A DNA stretch of 64,000 nucleotides from Desulfovibrio sp. JC022 (GTDB lineage: Bacteria; Desulfobacterota; Desulfovibrionia; Desulfovibrionales; Desulfovibrionaceae), in assembly GCF_010470665.1 (NCBI RefSeq), contig NZ_VOPZ01000005.1, positions 62,001 to 126,000 of the forward strand, in the 5' to 3' direction. Positions 34,504 to 43,678 of the stretch are shown piece after piece; the stretch's first letter is position 1, and each line of letters starts with the position of its first letter. The position numbers and the translations under genes are program-made. The notes beneath the pieces were generated by a model. The model made no database searches, was not told the origin of the DNA, and saw only the letters and a list, made by a program, of their open reading frames with translations.

Positions 34504-35556
34504 TTAACTATCTTTTGCTTCACCGCGTTCTTTCTTCCATTCTTTCAATCCATCAAGAGTAGGACGGACGAAAGATGTTTCGCGATTGGGCATGACTTTT
34601 ACGATCATCTCACCTTCAGGGCCGATGATGGCTACGTGTATTTCTTCGCCGGACTTAACGGCCTTGGGCGAAAACGAGGCGGTCATAGCTGCTGCATCAA
34701 GCACTTCCTGCTGTGTCCATTCTTCGCCACAAAAACCGCGTCCGATGCTTAGGGGACCGGGAAAACCGCGTACTTCAAATAAATAATCTTCGGCTTCGTA
34801 AAGATCTTCGATGCGCTCATTATCATTTTGATTGCGCCCGACGACCAGCATTTTGTTCCCAAACCAGAATTGACGTCCGGTGGTTGCCAACTGAAAAGAA
34901 TTCACATCCGGCTCGGTAAGACGTTGCAAAAGCGGGAAATAGCGGGCCGCATTCTCCTGTTCGGTGAGCTTGCAGCCACCAGCTGGAGTAGGGATTTCGG
35001 ATAACCCGAAATCTTTTGCCATCTGAAGCTGGATCTTACGTCCGCGCCCGAAAATATTGGGCAGCTTCTCTCGATCAACCAGACCGGATTTCTCCACAGC
35101 GGTCTCAGGCTGCGACTGGGCGCAAAGGGGCCTAAGCAAGATATCGCCGGTTTCCGAGCTGTTGCGGATGGCGTTAAGAGTCGGCGGACGCTGGGACATA
35201 GGTCGCTGCCCGGTAACTTCACCGGAAATGATAAATTTGGCCCCGTACTCTTCCATGAGAGTTTTGGCGTGACTGATCATCATTATTTTGCAATCCACAC
35301 AGGGATTAACCAGCTTGCCCATGCCGTGATCAGGCACATCGAGCATCATCTGAATATATTTTTCACTGATATCTACGGTCAGAATTTCCACCCCGTAAAC
35401 TTCCTGCCAGTGATCTATCTTCTCGGGATTACCGAAAAAAGGAGTGACAAAATGCAGGCCGAGGACCTTGAGTCCCTGATCCTGAATTACCTTACAGGCT
35501 AATATACTATCGAGGCCCCCGGAAAACAGGGCCAAAGCGTCATATTGTTTGTTCAT
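34504..35556 (-). CDS. PP-loop ATPase, MnmA/ThiI-like, with NFACT-R-like tail
   Basis: 350 aa. LFSGGLDSILA is the PP-loop of ATP pyrophosphatases that activate tRNA uridine for thiolation. Cysteines in NPCVDCKIMM and PAGGCKLTE may carry sulfur or an Fe-S cluster. From about residue 210, GRQFWFGNKMLVVGRNQNDNERI looks like the NFACT-R (DUF814) RNA-binding fold. Such fused proteins are often annotated as tRNA thiouridylase or methyltransferase; the modified base is not known. It is divergent from recA across a 320-bp gap. Confidence 0.75.
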   Translation of the reverse strand: MNKQYDALALFSGGLDSILACKVIQDQGLKVLGLHFVTPFFGNPEKIDHWQEVYGVEILTVDISEKYIQMMLDVPDHGMGKLVNPCVDCKIMMISHAKTLMEEYGAKFIISGEVTGQRPMSQRPPTLNAIRNSSETGDILLRPLCAQSQPETAVEKSGLVDREKLPNIFGRGRKIQLQMAKDFGLSEIPTPAGGCKLTEQENAARYFPLLQRLTEPDVNSFQLATTGRQFWFGNKMLVVGRNQNDNERIEDLYEAEDYLFEVRGFPGPLSIGRGFCGEEWTQQEVLDAAAMTASFSPKAVKSGEEIHVAIIGPEGEMIVKVMPNRETSFVRPTLDGLKEWKKERGEAKDS

Positions 35557-35876
35557 GGGGCGGCTGTACCTTCATTTTTTATAAACCGCAACAAAATCCG
35601 GTCACCCGACAAACGACTGGGAAAGGGCTGGATGCAAACCTTTTTGGTAGCGACATCACTGACAGCGCTCTATCAATCGCCTATTTTGTTCGTTGCTTTA
35701 TGAATTGGTGTTTGATATGGAAAGCACTTGTCCGTTGTGCCGAAAATTCGGGCACACCGACAGCAGGACGAGAAAACGCATTCCGGCTTAGTGCTGCATA
35801 AAATTGCAGCCTCTTGCGCATGTGACAATAAACAAGAACAGGAAACGTTGAACGTCCAATTATTAATGGAGAAAAA
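35557..35876. other. Intergenic region between PP-loop gene and recA
   Basis: 320 bp without a gene of its own. It holds the recA promoter region and the CTG-N10-CAG dyad at 35794-35809. A GGAG ribosome-binding site (35867-35871 area) precedes the recA ATG. Nothing else stands out. Confidence 0.6.
35794..35809. promoter_or_regulatory. Candidate LexA (SOS) box of recA
   Basis: CTGCATAAAATTGCAG has the CTG-N10-CAG form of the gammaproteobacterial LexA box, and the dyad extends to GCTGCA-N6-TGCAGC. It is 67 bp upstream of the recA start. LexA motifs vary in Deltaproteobacteria, so this is a proposal. Confidence 0.5.
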
Positions 35877-36944
35877 ATGAGCAAGAAAAACGCAAATCCC
35901 GAAGAACTCCGCAAGGCAGCCTTAACCACAGCCCTGACTACCATCGAACGCAAGTTCGGTAAGGGTTCCATAATGCGCCTTGATTCCGATGCCTCACACA
36001 ATATTCCGGTGATTCCCACCGGGTCCATCAGCCTTGATATGGCTCTGGGTATCGGCGGTATCCCCAAGGGCAGAATCACTGAAGTATACGGCCCTGAATC
36101 TTCCGGTAAAACAACTCTGGCCTTGCATGTAATCGCAGAATGCCAGAAAGCGGGCGGAACAGCCGCATTCGTAGATGCTGAACACGCGCTCGACGTGAAA
36201 TACGCTAAACGCCTCGGCGTAAACACCGACGAACTGCTCATTTCCCAGCCGGATTACGGCGAACAGGCCCTTGAAATTACCGACCTGCTGGTCCGCTCCG
36301 GCGCAGTTGATATTGTTATTATCGACTCCGTAGCAGCACTGACCCCGCAGGCCGAACTCGAAGGAAACATGGGTGAAACCCAGGTTGGCGGACAGGCAAG
36401 ACTTATGTCCCATGCCCTGAGAAAGCTTACCGGTACTATCCATAAATCCAAAGCTGTAGTCCTGTTCATCAACCAGATCCGAATGAAGATCGGTATGACC
36501 GGATACGGCAGCCCCGAAACAACCTCCGGTGGTAATGCCCTGAAATTCTACTCTTCTGTGCGTCTCGATATCCGTAGGATTCAAACACTTAAAGATAAAG
36601 ATGAAGTTTTCGGCTCCCGCACCAGAATCAAGGTCGTGAAAAACAAAGTGGCACCGCCCTTCCGCGAAGCACTTGTCGATATCCTTTATGGAACAGGCAT
36701 GTCCCGCGAAGGCGAATTGCTTGACCTCGGAGTTGACCACAACATCGTGGACAAATCCGGCGCATGGTACGCATTTGGTTCCGAACGCCTTGGGCAGGGT
36801 AAAGAAAACGTACGTCAATTCCTTGCAGAAACCCCGGAACTGCGCCAGCAGATTGAAGAGAAACTACTCATCCACCTCGGCATCAAAGAGGACCCAGACG
36901 CGAACGTTGACGAGAAGGTTGACGAAGCAGGTCCGAAAGAGTAA
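35877..36944 (+). CDS. recA: Recombinase RecA
   Basis: 355 aa. RecA coats single-stranded DNA, exchanges strands and triggers LexA or CI-type repressor cleavage. Walker A is [12 protein letters not shown] (about residues 68-79), Walker [13 protein letters not shown], loop L1 EGNMGET, and L2 [23 protein letters not shown] region in order. The C-terminus is acidic as usual. A possible SOS box lies upstream. The S24 repressor at 24788 could be one of its targets. A hairpin separates it from alaS. Confidence 0.98.
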   Translation: MSKKNANPEELRKAALTTALTTIERKFGKGSIMRLDSDASHNIPVIPTGSISLDMALGIGGIPKGRITEVYGPESSGKTTLALHVIAECQKAGGTAAFVDAEHALDVKYAKRLGVNTDELLISQPDYGEQALEITDLLVRSGAVDIVIIDSVAALTPQAELEGNMGETQVGGQARLMSHALRKLTGTIHKSKAVVLFINQIRMKIGMTGYGSPETTSGGNALKFYSSVRLDIRRIQTLKDKDEVFGSRTRIKVVKNKVAPPFREALVDILYGTGMSREGELLDLGVDHNIVDKSGAWYAFGSERLGQGKENVRQFLAETPELRQQIEEKLLIHLGIKEDPDANVDEKVDEAGPKE

Positions 36945-36971
36945 AGCCTGTTGGCCCGGATAAGATATTAA

Positions 36972-36995
36972 GGAATCCCGCTTAGGCGGGGTTCC
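36972..36995 (+). terminator. Hairpin between recA and alaS
   Basis: GGAATCCCGC, loop TTAG, GCGGGGTTCC. No T-run follows, so it may attenuate, stabilise the recA mRNA end, or terminate weakly. Confidence 0.4.
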
Positions 36996-37056
36996 AAAGA
37001 ATAAAACCGACAGGAAATACCTCTTTTCGGTGTTATAGCTATTACGGAGACAGCCC

Positions 37057-39699
37057 ATGAAGGCCAGTGAAATCAGAGAAAGATTCCTCAAGTTTTTCGA
37101 AAAGAACGCTCACACAATCGTAGACAGCTCTTCCCTCGTTCCCAAGGACGACCCGACCCTGCTCTTTACCAACGCAGGTATGGTTCAGTTCAAGAACACT
37201 TTCCTCGGTCAGGAAAAACGGGATTATGTAAGAGCGACCACTTCTCAGAAGTGTCTGCGCGTCGGCGGCAAGCATAACGACCTTGAAAACGTAGGCCGTA
37301 CCGCACGCCACCACACCTTCTTCGAAATGCTCGGAAACTTCTCCTTTGGCGACTACTTTAAAGAAGACGCCATTAAATTTTGCTGGAAATTCCTCACTGA
37401 GGAACTGGGACTGCCCAAAGAAAAACTTTACGTAACCATCTTCACTGATGACGATGAAGCAGACGAACTCTGGCAGAAAGTTGTAAACTTCCCGGCAGAG
37501 CGCATTTACCGCCTAGGCGAGAAGGAAAACTTCTGGTCCATGGGTGACACAGGTCCCTGCGGTCCCTGCTCTGAAGTCCACATTGATCAGGGCGAAGACA
37601 TGAGCTGCGGCCCCAACTGCGGCATCGGCAAATGTGACTGCGACCGCTATCTTGAAATCTGGAACCTCGTTTTCATGCAGTATGATCAGGACGAGGAAGG
37701 CAACCGCGTGCCTCTGCCCCGCCCCTCAATTGATACCGGAATGGGCCTTGAGCGCATTACCGCAGTATGTCAGGGCGTGCAGTCCAACTTTGAGACTGAT
37801 ATTTTCCAGCCCATGATTCAGGCTGTAGCCAAGAAAGCCGGCGTTAAATATAAGGAAGACAAAGAGATCGACACTGCTTTGCAGGTTATCGCCGACCATT
37901 CCCGCTCCATTGCCTTCCTGATCACCGACCAGATCCTGCCTTCCAACGAAGGCCGTGGATACGTACTGCGCCGTCTTATCCGCCGCGCATTCCGTTTTGG
38001 TCGTCTGCTCGGCCTAACCGATCCTTTTCTCCACGAAACAACCGGAATGGTTGTAGAAGAAATGAGCGGACAGTTCCCCGAACTGCTCAGCAACAAAGAT
38101 TTCATGGCCCGCATGGTCAAGGAAGAGGAAGAACGTTTCAGTCAGACTCTCGACAAGGGACTGATTATCCTTGAAGAGGAAATGGAAGAGCTGAAAGAAG
38201 ACGGTAAAAATCTCATCTCCGGTGAGACCGCCTTCAAACTCTACGACACCTACGGCTTCCCGCTGGACATTATTAATGATGTTGCGGAAAAGCAGGGTTT
38301 CGAAGTTGATGAAATCGGCTTCAACGCAGCCATGAAAGAGCAGAAGGACCGCGCCAAGGCGGCATGGAAAGGTTCCGGTGAAAAGAACTCCGGTGCTATT
38401 TTCCGTCAGGTGCTGGAAGCAGGTCTCAAGAACAGCTTCACCGGATACTCCGAACTGACCACTGAATCCCGCATCGTCAATCTGCTTTCTGAAGAAGGCG
38501 AACATCTGAAGCGCATCACTCAGGGCAACGGCGGCTGGATAATCACTGCCGCGACTCCCTTTTACGGTGAATCCGGCGGACAGATGGGCGATACCGGTGC
38601 TGTAGGCACCATGACCGGTAACGCGGAAGTACTGGAAACAGTAAAAGCTTCCGCAGGTCTTACCGCATCTAAAATTTTCGTAAGCGAAGGCGAACTGCTC
38701 ATCGATCAGGAAGCCAAGCTTGAAGTTGCACCGGAAACAAGGACAGCCACAGAGCGTAACCACACAGTTACGCACCTGCTGCACGCTGCTCTGAAAAATA
38801 TTCTGGGCGACCATGTAAAGCAGTCCGGGTCACTGGTGGGGCCTGATCGTCTGCGCTTTGACTTCACCCACATTGCAGCCATGACTCCTGAAGAAATCAG
38901 TCAGGTTGAAAATGAGGTAAACCGTGCTATACTGGGCGACACTCCCGTAGTTGTGCAGGAGATGAGCAATGACGAAGCGGCTGAAAAAGGCGCGACAGCA
39001 TTGTTCGGTGAAAAGTACGGCGATGTAGTCAGAGTTGTTGAAATTCCGGGCGAATCCATGGAACTTTGCGGTGGTACTCACCTCAAGGCGACCGGTGAAG
39101 CAGGAACATTTTTAATCCAGTCCGAGTCCGGTGTAGCTGCGGGTATCCGCCGCATCGAAGCCGCAACCGGATGGAATTCACTCAAATTTCTGCAAGAGCA
39201 GCGCGCTGAAGTCGTTACATCTTCCGCAATGCTCAAAGCAGCACCGGGACAGCTGGCCGATAAAATTGCGGCTATGCAGTCACAGGTGAAAGAACTGACC
39301 CGGGCCAATGACAAGCTTCAGTCGAAATTGGCATCCGGTGCAGGTGCGGACCTCATGAGTTCCGTGGAAGAGATTGGCGGTGTAAAAGTTATTGCTGCCA
39401 AGCTCGAAGTTACCAATGTCAAAGCCCTTCGTGATCAGGCCGATGACCTGAAATCCAAAATGGATTCCGGCATTTTCTGTCTGGTCGCACAGGTTGATGA
39501 CAAAAAAGTTTCCCTGATTATTGCCGTTACCAAGGACTTGCACGATAGATTCCAGGCCGGCGCATTAATCAAACCCGTTGCGGCTGAGGTAGGCGGTGGT
39601 GGTGGCGGCAGGCCCGATATGGCGCAGGCCGGTGGAACCAACCCCGCTGGAATTGAAAAAGCATTCGCAACCCTTAAGAAACTGGTTGCAGATTCCTGA
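37057..39699 (+). CDS. alaS: Alanine-tRNA ligase
   Basis: 880 aa, standard length. Class II core at the N-terminus ([48 protein letters not shown]), a cysteine insert ([13 protein letters not shown]), the editing domain with HTVTHLLHA and CGGTHL zinc-binding motifs, and the C-terminal C-Ala/DHHA1 domain ending [16 protein letters not shown]. It charges tRNA-Ala and edits mis-charged Ser and Gly. The recA-alaS order is common in bacteria. CGGAGA lies eight bases before ATG 37057. Confidence 0.98.
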   Translation: MKASEIRERFLKFFEKNAHTIVDSSSLVPKDDPTLLFTNAGMVQFKNTFLGQEKRDYVRATTSQKCLRVGGKHNDLENVGRTARHHTFFEMLGNFSFGDYFKEDAIKFCWKFLTEELGLPKEKLYVTIFTDDDEADELWQKVVNFPAERIYRLGEKENFWSMGDTGPCGPCSEVHIDQGEDMSCGPNCGIGKCDCDRYLEIWNLVFMQYDQDEEGNRVPLPRPSIDTGMGLERITAVCQGVQSNFETDIFQPMIQAVAKKAGVKYKEDKEIDTALQVIADHSRSIAFLITDQILPSNEGRGYVLRRLIRRAFRFGRLLGLTDPFLHETTGMVVEEMSGQFPELLSNKDFMARMVKEEEERFSQTLDKGLIILEEEMEELKEDGKNLISGETAFKLYDTYGFPLDIINDVAEKQGFEVDEIGFNAAMKEQKDRAKAAWKGSGEKNSGAIFRQVLEAGLKNSFTGYSELTTESRIVNLLSEEGEHLKRITQGNGGWIITAATPFYGESGGQMGDTGAVGTMTGNAEVLETVKASAGLTASKIFVSEGELLIDQEAKLEVAPETRTATERNHTVTHLLHAALKNILGDHVKQSGSLVGPDRLRFDFTHIAAMTPEEISQVENEVNRAILGDTPVVVQEMSNDEAAEKGATALFGEKYGDVVRVVEIPGESMELCGGTHLKATGEAGTFLIQSESGVAAGIRRIEAATGWNSLKFLQEQRAEVVTSSAMLKAAPGQLADKIAAMQSQVKELTRANDKLQSKLASGAGADLMSSVEEIGGVKVIAAKLEVTNVKALRDQADDLKSKMDSGIFCLVAQVDDKKVSLIIAVTKDLHDRFQAGALIKPVAAEVGGGGGGRPDMAQAGGTNPAGIEKAFATLKKLVADS

Positions 39700-39723
39700 T
39701 CTGAGAAAAAAGGGATTTTAAGC

Positions 39724-39753
39724 TTGACATCCAACAGTCAAAGTTTGTATACA
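39724..39753 (+). promoter_or_regulatory. Sigma-70-type promoter of rplM-rpsI
   Basis: TTGACA at 39724-39729 and TATACA at 39748-39753 with an 18-bp spacer, 35 bp upstream of the rplM start. Confidence 0.7.
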
Positions 39754-39788
39754 TCCCCTTCCCAGATTTTACGTAAGGAGCATTTCTA

Positions 39789-40217
39789 ATGAAGACATAT
39801 ATCCCTAAAGAAGAAGACATCAGCCGCGAGTGGTTCGTAGTTGATGCTAAAGATATGGTTCTCGGTCGCCTTGCTACCCAGATCGCCAACAAACTGAGAG
39901 GCAAAGATAAAGCTATCTTTACTCCTCACATGGACACCGGCGATTTCGTTGTCGTGCTGAACGCAGACAAAATCAAAGTTACCGGTAACAAAATGGAAAA
40001 GAAGACCTACTACAAGCACACAAACCACCCCGGTGGTCTGAAAGAAAGAACTCTCAAGGTTATGCTTGAGAAGAAGCCTGAAGTAGTCATCGAAACCGCA
40101 GTCCGCGGCATGCTCCCCAAGAGCCGCCTCGGCAGACAGATGATCAAAAAGCTGAAAGTATACGCTGGTACCGATCATCCTCACACTGCACAGCAGCCCA
40201 AAGCGCTGGAATTCTAA
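39789..40217 (+). CDS. rplM: Ribosomal protein uL13
   Basis: 142 aa, the standard size. [48 protein letters not shown] and [13 protein letters not shown] are the family blocks. It is an early-assembly protein of the large subunit. AAGGAG precedes the start, and rpsI follows after 19 bp in the usual L13-S9 operon. Confidence 0.98.
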   Translation: MKTYIPKEEDISREWFVVDAKDMVLGRLATQIANKLRGKDKAIFTPHMDTGDFVVVLNADKIKVTGNKMEKKTYYKHTNHPGGLKERTLKVMLEKKPEVVIETAVRGMLPKSRLGRQMIKKLKVYAGTDHPHTAQQPKALEF

Positions 40218-40236
40218 TTAAGGGTGGAGCAATAAA

Positions 40237-40629
40237 ATGAGTAAAGATTTCAATTACGCTACTGGCAGAAGAAAAAACGCTGTTGCCCGTACCCGCCTTT
40301 ATGAGGGAACTGGTGCAATCACCGTGAACGGCAAACCTTACGAAGATTACTTTCCTCGTAAAACTTTGCAGATGATCGTTCAGCAGCCCCTGAAACTCAC
40401 CAAAAACCTCGGCAAGTATGACATCAAAGTCAACGCTGACGGTGGCGGAGTTGCAGGTCAGGCTCAGGCTGTAAGACACGGTATTTCCCGTGCTCTTATT
40501 GAGATCGATCCCGAACTTCGTGCTGTCCTCAAACGCGCAGGCCTCCTGACTCGTGACGCTCGTAAGAAAGAGCGTAAAAAATACGGTCAGCCCGGCGCAC
40601 GTGCAAAATTCCAGTACTCCAAACGTTAA
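40237..40629 (+). CDS. rpsI: Ribosomal protein uS9
   Basis: 130 aa. [14 protein letters not shown] at the start, [19 protein letters not shown] in the middle and the basic end [11 protein letters not shown], whose last Arg reaches the P-site tRNA, identify S9. GGTGGAG precedes ATG 40237. A strong terminator follows 32 bp after the stop. Confidence 0.98.
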   Translation: MSKDFNYATGRRKNAVARTRLYEGTGAITVNGKPYEDYFPRKTLQMIVQQPLKLTKNLGKYDIKVNADGGGVAGQAQAVRHGISRALIEIDPELRAVLKRAGLLTRDARKKERKKYGQPGARAKFQYSKR

Positions 40630-40661
40630 GAAGTACTGCGGATTTATTCGCCAGACCATTC

Positions 40662-40694
40662 AGGCGGGACTGCTTTTGCAGTTCCGCCTTTTCT
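40662..40694 (+). terminator. Terminator of the rplM-rpsI operon
   Basis: AGGCGGGACTGC, loop TTTT, GCAGTTCCGCCT, then TTTTCTT. Confidence 0.9.
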
Positions 40695-40956
40695 TATATG
40701 CACAGAGAAGTTCAATCTCCACACTCCTGCCCTTCTGTATATCAAGACCGTTCACGTACTAAATCCTGCTGGGGCAAACTGGAAGCCCATAAGAATAATT
40801 GACACAAATTGAACTACAGACGATCATTAAAAGTTGCGAAAACGTGCAGCCTTCAAAAGGCTACAGTTATAAACATTCTCAAAATGCTGTAGTTCTGGAT
40901 ATTCAACTAAAAAAAATATATTCCTTAAGAAACAGTTAGCAGGAACCGTTTAACTT
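40695..40956. other. Upstream region of the EAL-HDOD gene
   Basis: About 260 bp without a gene. A TTGACA hexamer at 40799-40804 has no good partner at the usual distance. A small stem AGCCTT/AAGGCT lies near 40848-40862. The promoter of the downstream gene is presumably here. Confidence 0.4.
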
Positions 40957-42207
40957 ATGTCCCCTAAAAAACCGCTTTACGATAAAACTTTCTTCGCCCG
41001 GCAACCCATTCTCATGCCGGACCAGTCCCTTTGGGGATATGAGTTGCTATTCCGTAACAGCAGCGAAGCCACAAGTGCCAACATTTCAGACAGCTACAAG
41101 GCCACCTTGCGAGTTGCTGCAAACCTGTGCGCTTCCCCCGGTGAAAATCTGCCGGATAACGTAAAGCTGGTGGTTAATTTTTCACATAAAGCCATCATGG
41201 ACAAAGTTCCTTACTCCCTGCCTGCGGGAAAAACAGTTGTCCAGATCCCGGAAACAACTCCGCCCACCCCAAATCTGATCAAGGCTTTGAAAGAACTTTC
41301 CCAAGACGGATTTTACATTGCCATTGATGATTTTGAGGCACGCCCCCAGGGAGAGTTTCTCATTGCCTATGCCGATGCCATCATTGTTGATTTTCTCTCT
41401 ACAGATGAGAATAAACTAAAGCGCATCTGTGACATGTGCCGGGAGTATGAAACCAAACTTATAGCTAAACGGGTTGAAAACACTGACCAGTTCAACATGG
41501 CCCAGAAACTTGGGTTCAATTTTTTTCAGGGTTTTTATTTCAAACGCCCGGAAAATATCAAAGGCCGTAAACTGCGCTCAGGCGAAATTGTAAAACTCAA
41601 GCTGCTTAAGTTGATAGAAGATCCTGCCCCGGACTTTCAAGCTCTGGCCGAAGCCCTGCAAAATGACGTTTCCATCAGTTTTCGTTTGTTGACCCTGCTC
41701 AACTCACCGACTTTCGGCTTTACGCAGAAAATCACTTCCATCAAGCAGGCCCTTGTTCTGGCCGGATGGAAAATGCTGAAAAACTGGCTGCGGGTTATCC
41801 TGCTCACCGACCTGACTCCAAAAGAAAAGAGCCGCGAACTTCCGCAACTGGCCACCCAAAGGGCAAAATTTCTGCAATTGCTCGCCCAGAATTCTGATAA
41901 AGGGCTGCCTGTTGACTCTATGTTCCTGCTTGGACTATTTTCCCTGCTCGGTGCTATGTTCGACCTGCCCATGAAAGAACTGACCAGCTACCTGCCTCTT
42001 GATACTGAAATCAACAAGGCTCTGTGCGGAGAAGAAAATATTTACAGTAAGTATCTTGATCTCATCAACTTCTTCGAATCAGGAGACTGGGATAATCTTG
42101 ATTTTCTGCTGGGTGAAATGAATCTTGACCCGGTTATGGTTTCCAAAAGCTATTATGATTCCACTCGCTGGGCCAACGGCTTTTTCCAGATTCCCGGTTC
42201 TTCCTGA
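40957..42207 (+). CDS. EAL-HDOD signalling protein (YuxH-like)
   Basis: 416 aa. Residues 1-210 form an EAL-like domain starting FFARQPILMPDQSLWGYELLFR; the catalytic EAL reads ELLF and later ligands are partly lost (IDDFEARPQG, DAIIVDFLS), so c-di-GMP hydrolysis is unlikely. Residues 210-416 are an HDOD domain (DVSISFRLLTLLNSPTFGF, ITSIKQALVLAGWKMLKNWL). Such fusions act as protein-protein switches in motility or stress signalling. CAGGA precedes ATG 40957. It is followed by a histidine kinase after 41 bp, so the two probably share a transcript and pathway. Confidence 0.88.
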   Translation: MSPKKPLYDKTFFARQPILMPDQSLWGYELLFRNSSEATSANISDSYKATLRVAANLCASPGENLPDNVKLVVNFSHKAIMDKVPYSLPAGKTVVQIPETTPPTPNLIKALKELSQDGFYIAIDDFEARPQGEFLIAYADAIIVDFLSTDENKLKRICDMCREYETKLIAKRVENTDQFNMAQKLGFNFFQGFYFKRPENIKGRKLRSGEIVKLKLLKLIEDPAPDFQALAEALQNDVSISFRLLTLLNSPTFGFTQKITSIKQALVLAGWKMLKNWLRVILLTDLTPKEKSRELPQLATQRAKFLQLLAQNSDKGLPVDSMFLLGLFSLLGAMFDLPMKELTSYLPLDTEINKALCGEENIYSKYLDLINFFESGDWDNLDFLLGEMNLDPVMVSKSYYDSTRWANGFFQIPGSS

Positions 42208-42248
42208 TACAAACTCTTTCAGCGCAAGCACCCTAAACAGGAGCCAAC

Positions 42249-43664
42249 ATGCCGCACTCATGCCATAGTGATGAAAATGCGAAGCTGAACATCCTGATTA
42301 CCGGCAAAAGCCCGGTGATCCATACCCTCATGCCCATATTGCACGATTTTGGCCATGCGGTATCCATAACCCGCTCACCAAGGGAAACCCTTTTCACCTA
42401 TGCCAGCCAGCAGCCGGATCTGGTTATCATGGCAGAGCAGGATGATACCTGTCAGACATTCACCAGCATTCGTGAGGTAAATGAGGAAGCAGAAGCACTT
42501 TTCATCATCGACACTGCAAAACCGGAATCTTTTGAACCGCTCTTTGACTTCAGCAATATTTCATTCCTCCCTTCCTCTGCCCCCAAAGAGAAACTGTTAA
42601 CTTTCATTAAAAACTTTCAGGCTCAACATGTCCGCAAGAAGAAGCATGAGGATGATGCCAAGCTTTTCGGCCTTATCATGCAGAGCCTGCCTTTTCCCGC
42701 ACTCTTAATCAGCACCAAGACCGAAAAAACTATTCTTGCCAACAAGGCTGCCCATGATCAGCTCCCGGCATTTGAATATGAACAGGCTCCGCCTTTCATG
42801 TCCGCACTTTCCGATGAAGTTCGCCAGAATCTTTTTTCAGACCTTGAATCATACCATCTCCACTACCTGAAATCCGTCAATGCCTATGAAAGGTTCTGGG
42901 ATCTGACAATAGATCAGGTGGCCCCTTCCATTTTTATGCTGCTTGCTGTGGATGTCACCGAACAACGCCAGCAACTGCAATTACGTGAGGAAATGGAACG
43001 CATAGCGCGGCACGACCTGCGCTCCCCCACAGCAAATATTGTGGGCATGTCCCGCATTCTTGAAACCGAAGCAGGTCTCACAAAGGAATTTCAGCAACTG
43101 GCAGAAATAGTACGCAAAACCAGTGAACGCATGATCCGTCAGATCGACACTTCACTGACCCTGATCCGTCTGGAAACCGGATCACTCAAGGCAGACGCCC
43201 ACCCCTTCAATCTCTACAATGCCATAACCGCTGCCATCGGCGATTTAAGCCAACTGGCCGAAGACAAACATTTAACGATAGTCAGCCAGCTTGACGGTGA
43301 GCCGCTTACCGAAGAATGCTCAATTGTCTGCTACGGCGAAGCTTCACTGATTATCACCATGTTTTCCAATCTACTGAAAAACGCGGCAGAAGCGGCCCCT
43401 GAAAATTCAACTATCACCATCAACATCACTGAAGACAGCCGCTTCATCACCACCAAGATACATAATTTCGGTGAAATTCCGGTCAGTATCCGGGATACAT
43501 TTTTCGACCGCTACGCCACCTATGGCAAGAAAAAAGGCACCGGACTTGGAACCTACAGCGCAAGACTTATCGCCAGCGGTTCCGGTGGAGATATTTCATT
43601 CACAACTTCCGAAGAAAAGGGTACGACCCTGATCACAACAATCCCGAAACCACCAATTAAATAA
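42249..43664 (+). CDS. Cytoplasmic histidine kinase with N-terminal pseudo-receiver
   Basis: 471 aa, no membrane helix. Residues 13-125 look like a receiver domain (LNILITGKSP, PDLVIMAEQDD), but the phospho-acceptor position is Ala. A PAS-like region follows (about 138-240), then HisKA with an HDLRSP H-box (His 255) and the ATPase domain (N-box MFSNLLKNAAEAAPEN, G-box KGTGLGTYSARLI). The output partner is not adjacent. GGAG precedes ATG 42249. Neighbours are the EAL-HDOD gene upstream and a radical SAM gene 14 bp downstream. Confidence 0.85.
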   Translation: MPHSCHSDENAKLNILITGKSPVIHTLMPILHDFGHAVSITRSPRETLFTYASQQPDLVIMAEQDDTCQTFTSIREVNEEAEALFIIDTAKPESFEPLFDFSNISFLPSSAPKEKLLTFIKNFQAQHVRKKKHEDDAKLFGLIMQSLPFPALLISTKTEKTILANKAAHDQLPAFEYEQAPPFMSALSDEVRQNLFSDLESYHLHYLKSVNAYERFWDLTIDQVAPSIFMLLAVDVTEQRQQLQLREEMERIARHDLRSPTANIVGMSRILETEAGLTKEFQQLAEIVRKTSERMIRQIDTSLTLIRLETGSLKADAHPFNLYNAITAAIGDLSQLAEDKHLTIVSQLDGEPLTEECSIVCYGEASLIITMFSNLLKNAAEAAPENSTITINITEDSRFITTKIHNFGEIPVSIRDTFFDRYATYGKKKGTGLGTYSARLIASGSGGDISFTTSEEKGTTLITTIPKPPIK

Positions 43665-43678
43665 TACAGGATCAAATA

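Noticed and set aside
35994-36818. Long open frame antisense to recA
   Set aside because: It is a shadow of the conserved recA coding sequence; no ribosome-binding site and a composition set by the opposite strand.
38014-38814. Long open frame antisense to alaS
   Set aside because: Opposite a highly conserved gene; codon-position pattern belongs to alaS.
40799-40828. TTGACA with downstream GATCAT as a promoter for the EAL-HDOD gene
   Set aside because: The -10 match is poor, so it is not called.
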